DNA from: Aurelia coerulea
Lineage: Eukaryota; Cnidaria; Scyphozoa; Semaeostomeae; Ulmaridae
Assembly (NCBI GenBank): GCA_039566865.1
Contig: CM076952.1
Span: 13,474,501-13,538,500 of the forward strand
Reading direction: 5' to 3'
DNA: 64,000 nt
In this document: in pieces, positions 10,320 through 21,497 of the stretch
How positions within the stretch are numbered: the first letter of the stretch is position 1
Layout of the letters: each line of letters opens with the position of its first letter
The notes under the pieces: model-generated
Seen by the model: only the letters and a program-made list of their open reading frames with translations
The model's database searches: none
What the model was told of the DNA's origin: nothing
Position numbers and translations under genes: made by a program

Positions 10320-10716
10320 CACCCCAATTTTTCCTCTCCATTGTCTTACCGATATTTTGATACTTACATTTTCTTAACTATAATTTTGATACTAAAATTT
10401 CGACGAATGGAGAAAAATGCAAAAATTGAGGTGAGACCGAGATGCGAACTCGGAATCTTCTGCTTTCATGGCAGACGCTCTACCAGTTGAGCCATCTCAC
10501 CATGCAAATACGTGTATGCACGGATCATAGATATTCATACTAGTGTGGTGACGTAATCTCTGTTATGTATGGCCTGCGTGACTAAATGATGTCCAAACGC
10601 AGATTGGCGCGTTGCCTTCGACTTGACCAGAAATGAAGAATTAAAAAAATGTAAGTATCAAAATATCGGTAAGACAATGGAGAGGAAAAATTGGGGTGTG
10701 AAGGTGTTGTGATTTC
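10320..10716 (-). repeat. Foldback element carrying tRNA-bearing repeat copy 2
   Basis: The left arm, CACCCCAATTTTTCCTCTCC through GATACTTACATTTT (10320-10372), is inverted at 10646-10705. The outer arm sequence CAGAAATCACARCACCTT lies at 6305-6321 on the left, split off by the 4-kb TTAA element, and at about 10699-10716 inverted on the right. The arms are thus about 75-80 bp. Between them lies the same ~270-bp tRNA-bearing unit as at 6031. The whole resembles a MITE that carries a tRNA-like gene. Confidence 0.65.
10430..10501 (-). tRNA. tRNA-like gene or pseudogene, second copy (anticodon position TGA)
   Basis: Same 72-nt cloverleaf as at 6106 with few substitutions. The anticodon loop is CATGAAA, giving TGA at the anticodon position, and position 33 is again A. 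D stem GCTC/GAGC is better paired than in copy 1. The T loop reads TTCGCAT, which damages the consensus B box. Anticodon and B-box drift between copies argues against selection for decoding. Confidence 0.55.
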
Positions 10717-11354
10717 TGTGGGGTGTTGCGACGCGCGGCAAGCCTGGTACTAAAATATTTATTAAAACGCACAGTTTTGCCAATAGAGGGAGAATACATC
10801 TTTCATCCAAAGCACAGAGGGTTGTGTACGCTATTAATAAAAGATTTCCTATCAAACGACTGCCTATTAAAGCAACACTGTGGTAACGCCCATCCTGCAG
10901 TATGGTTCTGAAATATGGGGGAATCTAGCAAATTGAGTTTTGAAAAATGAGACAACTTTTACAAACATCTGTTGGGGGTTAATAGACCCATTCTCGTGAG
11001 GGGGGAACTGGGCAGATACCCTCTTTTAAGTCAAACGTTGAAAATAGGATTAAGTCTTTTTTGATCACGTCAAATTTCTAACTATGCTGTTGTTAGAGAT
11101 TCATTTCTGAATCAAGTTTTTGAGAGCTATCCAAGTACGAAACAACTTACCTCTGATGATTTGCTCCAATTCATGTTCTTGTGTGAGGATCAAGAAACAA
11201 TCGACAATCTCCTCAAAATTTATTGGACAAATCACTGATATCCGAGAAAAAACATTACACTTCAAACATCCCCAAGTCTCTTTAGAACGCAGATAAATGT
11301 ATATAATTCAGTTTGTTGTTGTTTTGTTTGTAGGTGTAGTAAGTTAGGTACTAC

Positions 11355-11801
11355 CCCGGGGGGGGGGGGTACTCCCATTATGGCCTGACAGGGAGTCCAG
11401 TCAGGGTTAAAGAGGGCCAACGCAAAATTTTTGAAAAATACCCTCAAATGGTAGTATCTTTTTACAGAAACTCCCAAATGGTAGTTTGTGAACCTACAAT
11501 TGGGCCATTTGGTGACATCTGGTAGCAAAAATTTTCAGCAATTTTTCGAAATTTTCTATTGTAAAAACTGATTAAACAAAGCAAGAAAACTTCAAAATTA
11601 AATGATAATTATTGCTGCAACGACCATATTGCCATGCGGAGGAGCCTATTGAGTTGAGATCTTAAAACTGGCCAGAAATCTTGGATTACCCCCAATTGGT
11701 AGTAGGAGTTGACAAATAGGGCCATTTGGTAGCCATTTCGTAAGACCCTTAAACCGACTGGACCCCCTGTTAGGCCATAATGGGAGTACCCCCCCGGGGG
11801 C
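11355..11801. mobile_element. 447-bp GC-ended MITE with 5-bp TSD
   Basis: The ends share CCGGGGGGGTACTCCC followed by ATTATGGCCT on the left and the complement on the right. ACTAC flanks both sides (11350-11354, 11802-11806). Homology between arms continues inward (CAGGGRGTCCAGTC), then the centre is AT-rich. Superfamily undetermined. Confidence 0.7.
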
Positions 11802-12482
11802 ACTACTTTTCTTGGTTTTCTTCTTCTTTTTTTTTTCTTTTTTATCTTGGGTTATCTTTTGTTGTGTTTTATTTTAGCCATACAGTGTAAAAGCTATTGT
11901 GCTGAATGATATAAAAATTCTGTGCTCGAACCCTTATTATGTTAGCATAGGTTCCAAATCTTTATCTTGGCTTAAAAAGGTGGGTGTAAAATTCAATGAC
12001 CTATTTCTTCTGATTGAATGCTTTGAAAGAAACGTTAGATACTTATCCATAATTCTACCATTGGACTTTTCAGAAATTGTGAATATTTTTGGAAATTACA
12101 GCGTATCTTACATTTCAACTCCTTTGAGGATGTGACGTCATCAAATTTCTAAATCATAAACCAGATGAATGACGGACTTTTGCTTGATAACATATTGTAG
12201 GTATTCGTAATTATGGTTTTCTTCAAAATCGTTTCATGTTACGTCAAACAGTTTAGAAATTACGATGGTTTTAAGTTTTTTGGAAATTTTTCTTGAATTC
12301 TTGAAAAAGAAGAAAACCAGTCTAATTCTGAAAATTTCAAAGATTTCAGAAAATTTCAACGGTAGAACTATGAAAAAGGAGCTAAAATTTCTTAGAAGTC
12401 ATTCAGTTCAAAGAAATAGGTCACTCAATTTTATACCACCCTTTTTAAAGATTTGGAACCTATGCTCATTATGTTGCCATTA

Positions 12483-13115
12483 ACTAGGATTATGTAAATA
12501 AACCTATAATATGTCTCGTTCAATTCCTACGCTGATCATCCCCCATCCCCCCCCCCCCCGGGTCAACAAAAATTACCTGCACAAATGCCCGGGGCCGGGC
12601 AAATTTTACGTGGCGAATTTCCAGGAGCAGGGCACTGAGAAAATGCCATATTCCCAGTTACTGCACGGGAAAAAGCTCCTGTTTTTGTAAAAATGTCACT
12701 CAAAAGCCCGGGGAAAAATTGACGTTCAAATGCCCGGGGACAGGGAATATCTTTTGAGCAAATCCCCGGGTGTGTCCCGGGGGGATGGTAAGTCCAGGAA
12801 TTGAACGAGACATTATGTGCACATAAAGTATGATCTATATTAGATAAATCTATATTATTATGTCGATATAATATGGGATATCACGACATAATATAGGTTT
12901 ATGTCACAATCTGATGAGAACCCAAGTCTGTGAGGCCTCAGTGTGTTAACAAATATATCTCAGTATTGTTTGTCGTCCAACATCTCTACATCAAGTTTTA
13001 ACCCATATTATGTGCACATAAACTAAGATTATGCTACATAAACCTATAATATGTTTCGACATAATCATAGTTTATGTACATAATCCTAGTTTATGTAACA
13101 TAATCCTATATCATT
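12483..13115. repeat. AT-rich palindromic repeat cluster
   Basis: Variants of ACATAAACCTATAATATGT, ACATAATCCTAGTTTATGT and TATGTGCACATA recur in both directions at about 12483-12512, 12813-12910 and 13005-13110. The block is split by the GC-rich MITE at 12512. No coding potential is seen. Confidence 0.55.
12512..12812. mobile_element. ~300-bp MITE with GC-rich interior
   Basis: TGTCTCGTTCAATTCCT at 12512 is repeated inverted, ending at 12812. The interior contains many CCCGGGG words and a C run. TSD not clear. Confidence 0.6.
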
Positions 13116-13526
13116 TTTATGCAAATGGCGTTCCAAATACATGCAGTCTGACTTCCTATAACTTGAAGTTATAAACCAGCATGTATTCTGATATATCTAG
13201 TTCCAGAGTTGAGCCTCAGTTCGAATATGCAATAGTTAAATCTGTATTTAACGAAACAAGTTACCTTCTTGACAGCTGCCACGGCATTCTCTAATGAGCT
13301 GCTTGCAATGAATAACTTGCCAATAAGACTTGTCAGTTCCTGAAGGATAATATGCCTGACATTGTAACAATGTTGTTAAAATATTAGAAAGATGCCTTTG
13401 TAAGAGCAACAAAAAAATTAAGATATTTGACCAGGTCTGATAAATAAATTGTTTATTCTAACTATTGTTTGGCGTATCATCCGCTCCAAGTGCCAAGAAA
13501 GGAGCCCAGTAACAAAGCCAAGCCGA

Positions 13527-13590
13527 CAGGGGCGGACTGGCCAGACGGGCTACCGGGCGATCGCCCGGTGGGCCCTCTCAAAAATATCCA
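13527..13590 (+). mobile_element. Solo hAT-like transposon end
   Basis: CAGGGGCGGACTGGCCAGAC followed by GGGCGATCGCCCGGTGGGCC resembles hAT MITE ends that begin CAGGGGCG. No matching opposite end is found before the PLE remnant, so it is truncated. Confidence 0.4.
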
Positions 13591-13628
13591 AAAATTATTT
13601 TTTTATTTTTATTTTACTATAAAAAGGC

Positions 13629-14056
13629 AATTTAACTTTTTGAATATCCTCTGTTTACATAAAAGTTTATAAAGTCCGATGCATGTTTCGGTAATCAACA
13701 ACAAGACTGCAAATTCTTCGAATTCTGATAAACTGCGAGAGTGGGTTAGATCTAACTTTATGTTGGGTACACATCGACAACATTGAGCCAGCGTTTTAAC
13801 AAGCATCGGAGTGATTCGAAACACGACCCGACAGCAACGGAGTTGGGGAAACACTTTTATGACAGTGAATTGTGCAGTTTTGATCGCGATCTGCGGGTGC
13901 ACGTCTTAGAGAACGTTGAAGGGGACTCTGATATCCTTGCACAGAAAGAAATTCAATGGATATCCAGACTTAGAACTCACGAACCATTAGGCATGAACAG
14001 TAGTTGCAACGAACTAGGACGTATTCATTTAAAATTACTTAGCAAAACGAATTAAC
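13629..14056. pseudogene. Head-to-head PLE remnant
   Basis: On the minus strand, about 13629-13771 resembles the PLE region after RT; it encodes a decayed form of the ATQFINFYANRGY block seen at 21.4 kb. On the plus strand, 13783-14055 is the C-terminal part of a GIY-YIG domain: SQRFNKHRSDSKHDPTATELGKHF and SFDRDLRVHVLENVEG. The same inverted joining of these two regions occurs at 20.9-22.1 kb, so it is a recurring structure. Both pieces are truncated. Confidence 0.65.
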
Positions 14057-14202
14057 CGCGTATTTCATGACGCCATATCATTAGAAACTTACATTCCATT
14101 ATTTAGGAGAACGTTTAATTCTTTTTCCATTATAGAACGCAACATTCTCTCTTGTTAAACGTTTATTAACTATTAGATTTATAGAATGCTATCATTTAGT
14201 GA

Positions 14203-14229
14203 CTGAAGAAGATCTACGATAGATCGAAA
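14203..14229 (+). ncRNA. Hammerhead-like motif at PLE 3' end
   Basis: CTGAAGA, extra A, stem GATCTA/TAGATC with loop CGA, then GAAA (14226-14229). It lies about 150 bp after the GIY-YIG stop, in the same relation as at 22284. Confidence 0.5.
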
Positions 14230-14262
14230 ATTTTCACACAAGCAGTCTTGTTCTTTATTTGT

Positions 14263-14405
<143 letters not shown>

Positions 14406-14434
14406 TTCATATTTTTCATATTTCAATTTATTAA

Positions 14435-14480
14435 GGAGGGAGGCCCTTCACCCTAGTGGCTGATTTTCAAGGGGCCCTCC
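14435..14480 (-). other. LINE 3' stem-loop
   Basis: GGAGGG and CCCTCC at the two ends can pair, and the sequence between resembles that at 2210-2253. It directly precedes the AT-rich tail. Likely RT recognition structure. Confidence 0.65.
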
Positions 14481-14780
14481 ACATAAAAACTTACAATAAA
14501 AATTGGCTAAAAACATCTAAAAACTACTTACAATGAATATATACAACTAAACCATAAAACCTAATTAATAAAAGTAAAAGAAATGAGCATAAAACCGATA
14601 GACTGGGAAACCTCTCCAACGATCCAGCAACCAGAGCAGCCCCCGTCCCCACGCCCGACCCCGCCAAATCGACAACGGAGATCCCAAAAACAGATCTCCG
14701 TCGCCGATCCAGCAGCAATCAATCACAGAAACCGCGGGCCGCGGCTAGCCACCCGACCGCAAGAGAAGCCCCCCAGCCTA

Positions 14781-17690
14781 TCATATATTCTGCTTGAACA
14801 CATTAATGGAGGGTGCCTGTTTAGTCTCAGCTGAGAGGCTGTTCCACAGTTTTGCACCTCGATATGAGAAACATTTCTGCCCATTTGCGGATGTTTTCTT
14901 TGGTAATCTCAAATCTGTTTTCGTATTTCGAAGGCTGCGAGAGCTGCAGGCGGAGTTTCTTGTGAAAAGATCGCTCATGTACTGTGGAGCAAGCCCATTA
15001 ATAGACTTGTAGACCATCAGTCTAGAATCCTGGTCGATAAGCTCGCGAACGGTTTTCCAACCAAGACTCCCGATGAGTGGCCTACTTGGAGCATCAAAGC
15101 TGCTGTTCGTTACAATTCTGGCAGCTCTGTTTTGAAGCCTTTGGAGCTGATCAATATCAGTTGTGCCACAACAACCCCATACAGAGCAGCAGTATCGAAA
15201 ATGGGGCTCCACAATACTCGAGTACAACGTTTTCAAAGAAGCAATTGGGAGAATATTCTTTGCATGTTTTAAAAATCCGGTGGCTCTCGATACTTTGGTG
15301 GATACCGCTTTAATATGTTCTTTCCAATCTAGACTATTGTCAACGTGAACACCAAGGTATTTGGTCTTATTGACAATGTCCAGTTCACTACCACGAATTT
15401 TAAGATGCAATTTTTCTGCAGCATTGTTGACCGTTCTGTGCTTCGGTTTAGTTGCGATTAACATAGATTGTGTTTTAGCAACATTTAGCGAAAGCTTATT
15501 GCCCTTCAGCCATGAGTCTAAATGCTCAAGATCGTTGTTAATAGCCTCATTCAGCTGAGAAATATCCCTTGATTTTAAGCAAAGGCTAGTATCATCAGCA
15601 TACATGGATACAGTTGAACCCTGGACAGCACTTGGGAGATCATTGATGTAGATCAAAAAAAGAAGTGGCCCCAGACAAGACCCTTGGGGTACTCCTACTT
15701 CCACTTCCCCAATTTCTGAATCGACCCCACCCACTCTGCAGAACTGTTTTCTGTTAGAGAGATAAGACTGAAACCAAGACAGTTCCCTTTGCTGAACACC
15801 GTAGTGCTCTAGCTTTTTGCAGAGAAGGTCATGGTCGACAGTGTCAAATGCCTTTTTGAGATCAATGAATACTGTACCCACCATCTGTCCAGTGTCCAAT
15901 CCACTATACCAGTCATCGGTGTTTTTAAGTAGGCAGGTCAATGTAGAGTGGAGTTTTAAGAAGCCTGATTGACCAGGATGAATAAGGTTATTCTTAACAA
16001 GATACTCGTAAAGTTGGTTAAAGACGAGTTTTTCAAAGAGCCTTGAGATGACAGGGAGAACTGAAATTGGGCGATAGTTAGACCTTTCAGCCCTATCACC
16101 TTCCTTAAAAATTGGTGTGATGCGAGCATTTTTCCAAGAATCAGGAAACTGACTTGTCTCAAGAGAGGTGTTAAACATGAAAACTAAGGCGTTTTCAATA
16201 TATGGAGTGGTTAGCTTTAGAAAATAGCTAGATATATTGTCACTTCCAAGGCTCTTAGATGTTTTTATCTTACCCATTGCATCTCTGATGTCCTGCACTA
16301 CAATTGGCCTAAAATTGAAGCGCCTATTATCAGGGTTGAGATTATATTCACCTGTAAGCATGGGGTTGGGGGCATCCTCAATCTTGCTAGCGAGATCCTT
16401 ACCGACTGAGTAGAAATATTCATTCATAGTGTTGGAGATTTCCTGCCTATTCAAAATGTCCCCTCCAGGTGCCTTCAAAAGATCTATGTTTGTGGATTTA
16501 GATCCTTTATTTAACACCTGGTTGATCGTTTTCCAAGATTCCTTCATGTTGCCTTTAGCTTGAGCGAGTCTTTCCGAAAAGTACTGCCTTTTCAACTCAG
16601 AATTTTGTTTGTTAATTTTGTTTCTAATATGCCTATAGGAGCTCATAAGAAGCAGAGATTTGCTTTTAACAGCTGATTTCTTAAGTTTATCCCTGCTTCG
16701 TATTAGCTCCTTTAGGTCTTCATTCACCCATGGGCAGTACCTCTCAGAAACCCGCAATGTCTTGATGGGAGCATGCTTGTCAATGATCAAGGAGAAAAGG
16801 GTTGACCACTGGGTGACAAGCACATTAACATCATCTGTTTCATTAAGTCCCTGCTCCCAACAAATGCCAGCAACATCAGCAAGGAATGCATCTTTATCAA
16901 AGTTTTTCATAGATCTGGTTGTGATCACTTTATGGTCTTTCTTTAATGCACCCTCAAACTTGCGGACACAAAAGACCATATAGTGATCACTCATGGAAAC
17001 CTTGTGCACTCCAGATTCAATGATGTTTCTGGCAGATGTTGTAGCAATATGATCTATGATGGAAGATGAAGTAAGTGTGACCCTGGTTGGTTCCTCAATA
17101 AGCTGTTTGAGGCTAAAGAGCTCATAGAGATTGCAAATGTGTTTGGAATTATTCCCAGCAGGATGGTCAGGGGCTGTTATTGTGAGATCACAGTTTGTGT
17201 CTCCAAGAACAATAATTTCTTTGCCCTCCTTATCCAGATAGGAAAGAACTCTCTCCAACTTACTGAAGGAACCAACAGGGTCATTTGGTGGCCTGTACCA
17301 GCAAACAACAAGATAAGACTTGCACTTGGGAGGCTGAATCTCTACACAAATTAGCTCAAGATTGTCCGTGGGAACATCATCCCTAGGTTTGAATTTTACG
17401 GAGTCCCTGACATAAAGAGAGACACCCCCACCATTGCAAGTCCTATCAAGGCGTTTCTGCTGGTAACCAGCCACCGCAGTGAGTTCCTTAGGGTATTGAG
17501 GATCAAGCTTGGTCTCGTTCAAAGCAAGGATATGAATACCTGAGCTCTGTAGAAACAATTGAAGCTCGTCAAAGTGCCCTCTAAGCCCATTTATATTCAG
17601 AGATGCAATGGTCAGGCCTTTCTTAAAACTCAATGGATGATGATAATAGCCTTCGCCTCCCCCTCCATTGACTGGATCAGCTTGCCTCAC
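14781..17690 (-). CDS. LINE ORF2: AP-like endonuclease and reverse transcriptase, intact frame
   Basis: About 969 codons without a stop. The endonuclease occupies about residues 28-240: LNINGLRG near the start, catalytic-type LNETKLD (about 57), GDTNCDL (about 161) and SDHYMVF (about 234). The linker has VSERYCPWVNEDL. The RT has NYRPISVLPV, motif A FIDLKKAFDTVDH (about 610), GVPQGSCLGPLLF, and YADDTS (about 697). The C-terminus has CFSYRGAKLWNSL. All expected catalytic residues are visible, so this protein could be active. The start is uncertain: the first codon of the listed span is GTG, the frame stays open upstream over the end of ORF1, and no ATG sits at the junction in this frame. Reinitiation or frameshifting after ORF1 is possible but not shown. 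Confidence 0.93.
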   Translation of the reverse strand: MRQADPVNGGGGEGYYHHPLSFKKGLTIASLNINGLRGHFDELQLFLQSSGIHILALNETKLDPQYPKELTAVAGYQQKRLDRTCNGGGVSLYVRDSVKFKPRDDVPTDNLELICVEIQPPKCKSYLVVCWYRPPNDPVGSFSKLERVLSYLDKEGKEIIVLGDTNCDLTITAPDHPAGNNSKHICNLYELFSLKQLIEEPTRVTLTSSSIIDHIATTSARNIIESGVHKVSMSDHYMVFCVRKFEGALKKDHKVITTRSMKNFDKDAFLADVAGICWEQGLNETDDVNVLVTQWSTLFSLIIDKHAPIKTLRVSERYCPWVNEDLKELIRSRDKLKKSAVKSKSLLLMSSYRHIRNKINKQNSELKRQYFSERLAQAKGNMKESWKTINQVLNKGSKSTNIDLLKAPGGDILNRQEISNTMNEYFYSVGKDLASKIEDAPNPMLTGEYNLNPDNRRFNFRPIVVQDIRDAMGKIKTSKSLGSDNISSYFLKLTTPYIENALVFMFNTSLETSQFPDSWKNARITPIFKEGDRAERSNYRPISVLPVISRLFEKLVFNQLYEYLVKNNLIHPGQSGFLKLHSTLTCLLKNTDDWYSGLDTGQMVGTVFIDLKKAFDTVDHDLLCKKLEHYGVQQRELSWFQSYLSNRKQFCRVGGVDSEIGEVEVGVPQGSCLGPLLFLIYINDLPSAVQGSTVSMYADDTSLCLKSRDISQLNEAINNDLEHLDSWLKGNKLSLNVAKTQSMLIATKPKHRTVNNAAEKLHLKIRGSELDIVNKTKYLGVHVDNSLDWKEHIKAVSTKVSRATGFLKHAKNILPIASLKTLYSSIVEPHFRYCCSVWGCCGTTDIDQLQRLQNRAARIVTNSSFDAPSRPLIGSLGWKTVRELIDQDSRLMVYKSINGLAPQYMSDLFTRNSACSSRSLRNTKTDLRLPKKTSANGQKCFSYRGAKLWNSLSAETKQAPSINVFKQNI

Positions 17691-17703
17691 CTGAGGAACC
17701 TCA

Positions 17704-19050
17704 TCAAAGAGTCCGTAAATAATTAGTAAAGTTTTTTGCTAGTTTATCAGTACCTTTCATATTAAGATGCAGTTTCTTCCTACCAAGGTCAGCATCAACA
17801 ATGTTGTTATTGTTAATTCTTTCCATTCCAAGGGCGGCGATTTTTTGATTCAGAACTTTTACCTTCCCGTTGGCTTTCATGTTGTCTTTGCGCTGTGTTG
17901 GCATCGATATTATGACATGGCATGATGGTAGTGCACGTAGAATTTCGTTTTTCAATTCGAGCAGCTCATTGAAGATCTCATCTGCATTTTCCTTCGCATT
18001 TGATGCATCGTTAGTACCAACATGCAAGATCAATGTAGTTGGATTTTTACGGAGCAGAGGCTTCAAATAATCCTTCATGTCAGCTATCGTGGCTCCTGGA
18101 AATGATCTAACTTTGATTTAGTTGGGGCCTTCAAAATACTTCTCGTTTATACCACTAATGATGCTATCTCCCGCTATCAAGACAGTTCCTTTAGGCCAAT
18201 GATGTTGATGTGCTGTTGTCTCCGATGCGGAGGAGCTTGTAGTCGCGGTTGTAGTTGCTGCGGAGTGTTGGTTACCTGAACTGATATCCTTCTCTTTGCT
18301 CTGATTGTTTTGATTTTTTCCTTTCTTTGTGGAGCCTGTATTTCTTTTTACGTTCTGATCAATAGTAACATCTTTTGTTGATTTGTTCTGTTCTATGGTA
18401 ACTGAATTTCTTTTTTCCCTCTGTCCGTCACTCTCTTGCATTGCTTCAGCCTTACTTTTTACAAGGTGTTCTTCATATTTATCTCTTTTCGCTTTGACGT
18501 AGGCTTGCAATTGAGATTCAAAACTTGGTGTTATTTGAGTTTCTTGAGTCTCAGGGGGCTCAGGAGCTGGTTGGTGACTGCATGTCTCAGGTGAATCCTC
18601 CTGGGGACTCAACGTACAAGTTTCTTGTGCATTCTCTAGGGGATGTTGTTGACTCCCAAGACTTCCAAGGTTTGTTTGAACTTTGACTTGGGATGATTTG
18701 CCCATAAAATCGATAATTGTTTCCAGTTCCTTTATCCTAGTATCCTTGTAGCCGTTGTCATCTCTAAGAATTTCAATTGTATTTCTGAGCATGCGATTCA
18801 AGATCTTTTCATCTTGCAGCATTTCGATGTGATTATTCAAGGTGTCTGCCATTTTGCCCACGACGTCCACAAAGCCACTAAATTCACTTGCTGAGTGTGC
18901 TCTGCAGGGAGGGGGGGATTGTGCGTCGATGGACCTGGCCTTGGCTACATGATCTTCCAAGCCATGACACTCATTGTTAGGAGTTTTCCTGTCCAAAGTT
19001 GAGAATTCCGGACAGCCGCTCGTCGAAATTTTCTCGGGTGCGTCAAGCAA
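17704..19050 (-). pseudogene. LINE ORF1: coiled coil plus SGNH-type esterase, one in-frame stop
   Basis: Two segments in one frame, 18118-19050 and 17704-18117, are separated only by a TAA at 18118-18120. The N-terminal part has a coiled-coil-like stretch (about residues 70-120, DTLNNHIEMLQDEKILNRML) and a charged low-complexity linker. The esterase starts at LIAGDSIISGI, where GDS holds the nucleophile serine. It continues past the stop with RSFPGATIADM, HVGTNDAS, and DADLGRKKLHLNMKG with the likely Asp/His pair. Esterase-type ORF1 proteins are known in CR1/L2 LINEs; they bind RNA and assemble through the coiled coil. The ORF1 stop lies 13 bp before the listed ORF2 span and in a different frame. 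Confidence 0.85.
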
Positions 19051-19080
19051 GATTGCAAGATCTCGGGTGCATTATAGCGT

Positions 19081-20740
19081 CAAGTAAGATTGAGTAGCAA
19101 GACTGAATTATGTTTTTTATGCGCGCGCAGATATCCCTCGAAACCGAGGCAATGGGGAAATCAGAATTATTACAAACGCTCCTTTCCTCAATTCTAGAAC
19201 TGACCACAGCTGAAACCATAACCGCAACAACAACGAGCATAGGTGAAGGTCACATGGAAAGAGCTTAAACTGAAATACCTGAAATACGGAGAACATAACA
19301 TCCCAAAACAAAAACAAGACAGTTATACACACAAGTAACCCGCGGAGTTTTACCCAGTTTATTAATCGCAAGCCAGTCTTGTAAAGAAATCAAACTATTT
19401 GATTCTGGGCAATAAAAATCTCTTGCAAAGCCTGGAGTTCTGCTCTCTCAACTAACCCTTCAATCGACTAAAACTTCCCGCCCGACGTGCGTCACTGCGA
19501 GTAACATCGATGAGCGAGTAATATTTTTTGAACGCAGTCATGCTTACCTTGAAGTAAAAATTGTTCTGTAAAATGTAAAAAATTAGCTTTGCTCAACGAC
19601 CAATTTGCCATAAAGGGAATACAAACATGAAATCAATGTCACAAGAAATTTGCGATATACTTCAAAACAACGAGAATTTTGGCCTAATCTATCATAAACT
19701 GACCCCCTGGTACATCAAACCAAACATCAAGTAATCAATACTAACATAGGCTAAGGACGGGGGTATAATTTTGATTTCACCTTGAGCTGTTGTCGTTGCT
19801 CTCCATTGTTTGCGGCTGCTAGATTGTAAACAAACAAAGATGGCTGGCTGGGAAATCAGCATAAAACCAACACGTAGATATCTAATTTTTACAATGTCAT
19901 CCCCTATTTTCCCGGCGGTACCGATACGATTCTCTGACAGCCAAATAAAATTTCGATCAATACAAAAAGTTTCCTGAAAAGGCTGCGGCCAGATTTTTTG
20001 CAAATTACATAGAAATTCGATCAATTTTTCCTCACTATTTTTGAACCAAAATCTAGTAACCTTGAAATTTCTTGGCTTGTGAGGCTCAGAAGAGTCAAAT
20101 AGGCTTGCAATTCAATGAAATAAACAACAAAGTATCTACCTCTTCAAAAATAATTTTACTGCTTGTTTATTTCAAGGATTTTGAACACTAGGAGGGTTTA
20201 CTTTGGCAGACCAAAATACTTAGGCCGAAAACCATGTGAAGATCACCGGTACTTCGATAAAAAATTGAAGTATGAACCCCTATTTTCCCGAATAGCTCAC
20301 CTGGCTCAAAATGTTGCTCAGATCTTGGAGAAGAATTTCAGAGATGATGGTGAAAAGGCTGCGGCCAGTTTTGGAGTATTTTACAAAACATTAAATCCTT
20401 GAATTCTTCGTCTTTTGTGACAATCACCACGATATCTGTTCCACGTGTTTGGAGCCCTTTAAAATGTTTGATTAACTTCAGCTCTCGTCCAAGTAATCTT
20501 TGACTTCCAACCTGTGCTTTTAGCCAAGTACCGAAGACAATAGGCCAATTCCCAGGGGTCAGGAATCTTCGAAAGTCTATTGTTTGTTTTTCCTGGCAAC
20601 TTTCCAGATTCACAGATTCCAACTATATGCGGGGGCGCAAGGTCCTGTCGGTCAGCGGCAAAAACATAATTCAGTCTTGCTAGATTGAGTATTCTTGTTT
20701 CAGGTCGATAATACGCAGAGAAAACAAGACTAGTTTGTTT
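19081..20740. other. Intergenic region with a direct ~150-bp repeat; no gene recognised
   Basis: CCCCTATTTTCCCG at 19901 and 20277 and AAAAGGCTGCGGCCAG at 19977 and 20353 have identical 76-bp spacing, so about 150 bp is directly repeated at a 376-bp offset with divergence. A minus-strand frame around 20470-20620 includes IPDPWELAYCLRYLAKSTGW, which I do not recognise. The start of this stretch may include LINE 5' UTR. Confidence 0.4.
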
Positions 20741-20746
20741 GAAAAT

Positions 20747-20773
20747 TTTCGATCGATCGTAGACCTTCATCAG
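20747..20773 (-). ncRNA. Hammerhead-like motif, minus strand
   Basis: Reverse complement reads CTGATGA, extra A, GGTCTA, loop CGA, TCGATC, GAAA. It is the inverted sister of 22284-22310 with one weakened stem pair. Confidence 0.45.
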
Positions 20774-21480
20774 TCAAATAATGTTCGAATAAATGTCTTA
20801 CAATTTAACGTTATCAAATGAGAATGTTGTGTTCCATAAATAAAAGGAGTCTCAAATTCTAACAATGAAATAGAGAACGGAGAACGATTGATGTGACGAA
20901 ACTTTATTAAACTGCTACATATGCTTGTATAGTTTGTAAAATGTCTTTCCGAGCTCATTAAGGCTAGAATTTAGTCCGTTTGGTTCTCTGGAGTCTAGTC
21001 GCGATATCCACAAGTTTTTGCAATGTTCTAATTTATCACGATCTCCATCTAATCTCTGCAGGATATGTACCTTTAAATCCCTATCAAAATTGCATGATTC
21101 ACTCTCGTGAAAATGTTTGCCCAGTTCCGTTGCATCTGGATCATGCTTAGCTTCACTCCGGTGCTTATTAAACCTTTGGCTTAAAGCTGTGGATGTATAT
21201 CCGATGTGTATTAGCTTATGCTTCTTTGTAGTATTTGGGAGAGTCTCTTAAACTTCTGGTGCCAATCAATTACTAGAGGAACTCTGTTTTATTTATTCTT
21301 TTCAGTAACTGTCTGTTTTTTAATAGACAGTTGCGATCTCGTGCTTCTACTTCGGTTGCAACTTTTGTTAGTGTTTTCACGGAATATCCTCGGTTTGCAT
21401 AAAAGTTTATGAATTGCGTTGCATGTTTTCGATAGTCAGTCAAAAGGTGACAGATCCGTCTTATTCTTATAAACTGAGAC
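20747..21480 (-). pseudogene. PLE remnant, minus half of a head-to-head pair
   Basis: Reading the minus strand, 21273-21480 encodes the post-RT block SNPLSQFIRIRRICHLLTDY followed by ATQFINFYANRGYSVKTLTK. This joins abruptly to 20936-21232, the C-terminal GIY-YIG part, which is the reverse complement of about 21838-22142. The region between these domains (cysteine cluster and first GIY-YIG strand) is deleted. The 3' end carries a hammerhead-like motif at 20747-20773. Confidence 0.7.
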
Positions 21481-21497
21481 AACGGATTTGAGCGAAG

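Noticed and set aside
18078..18120. Frameshift in LINE ORF1
   Set aside because: The two halves are in the same frame, separated only by one TAA codon and 13 sense codons.
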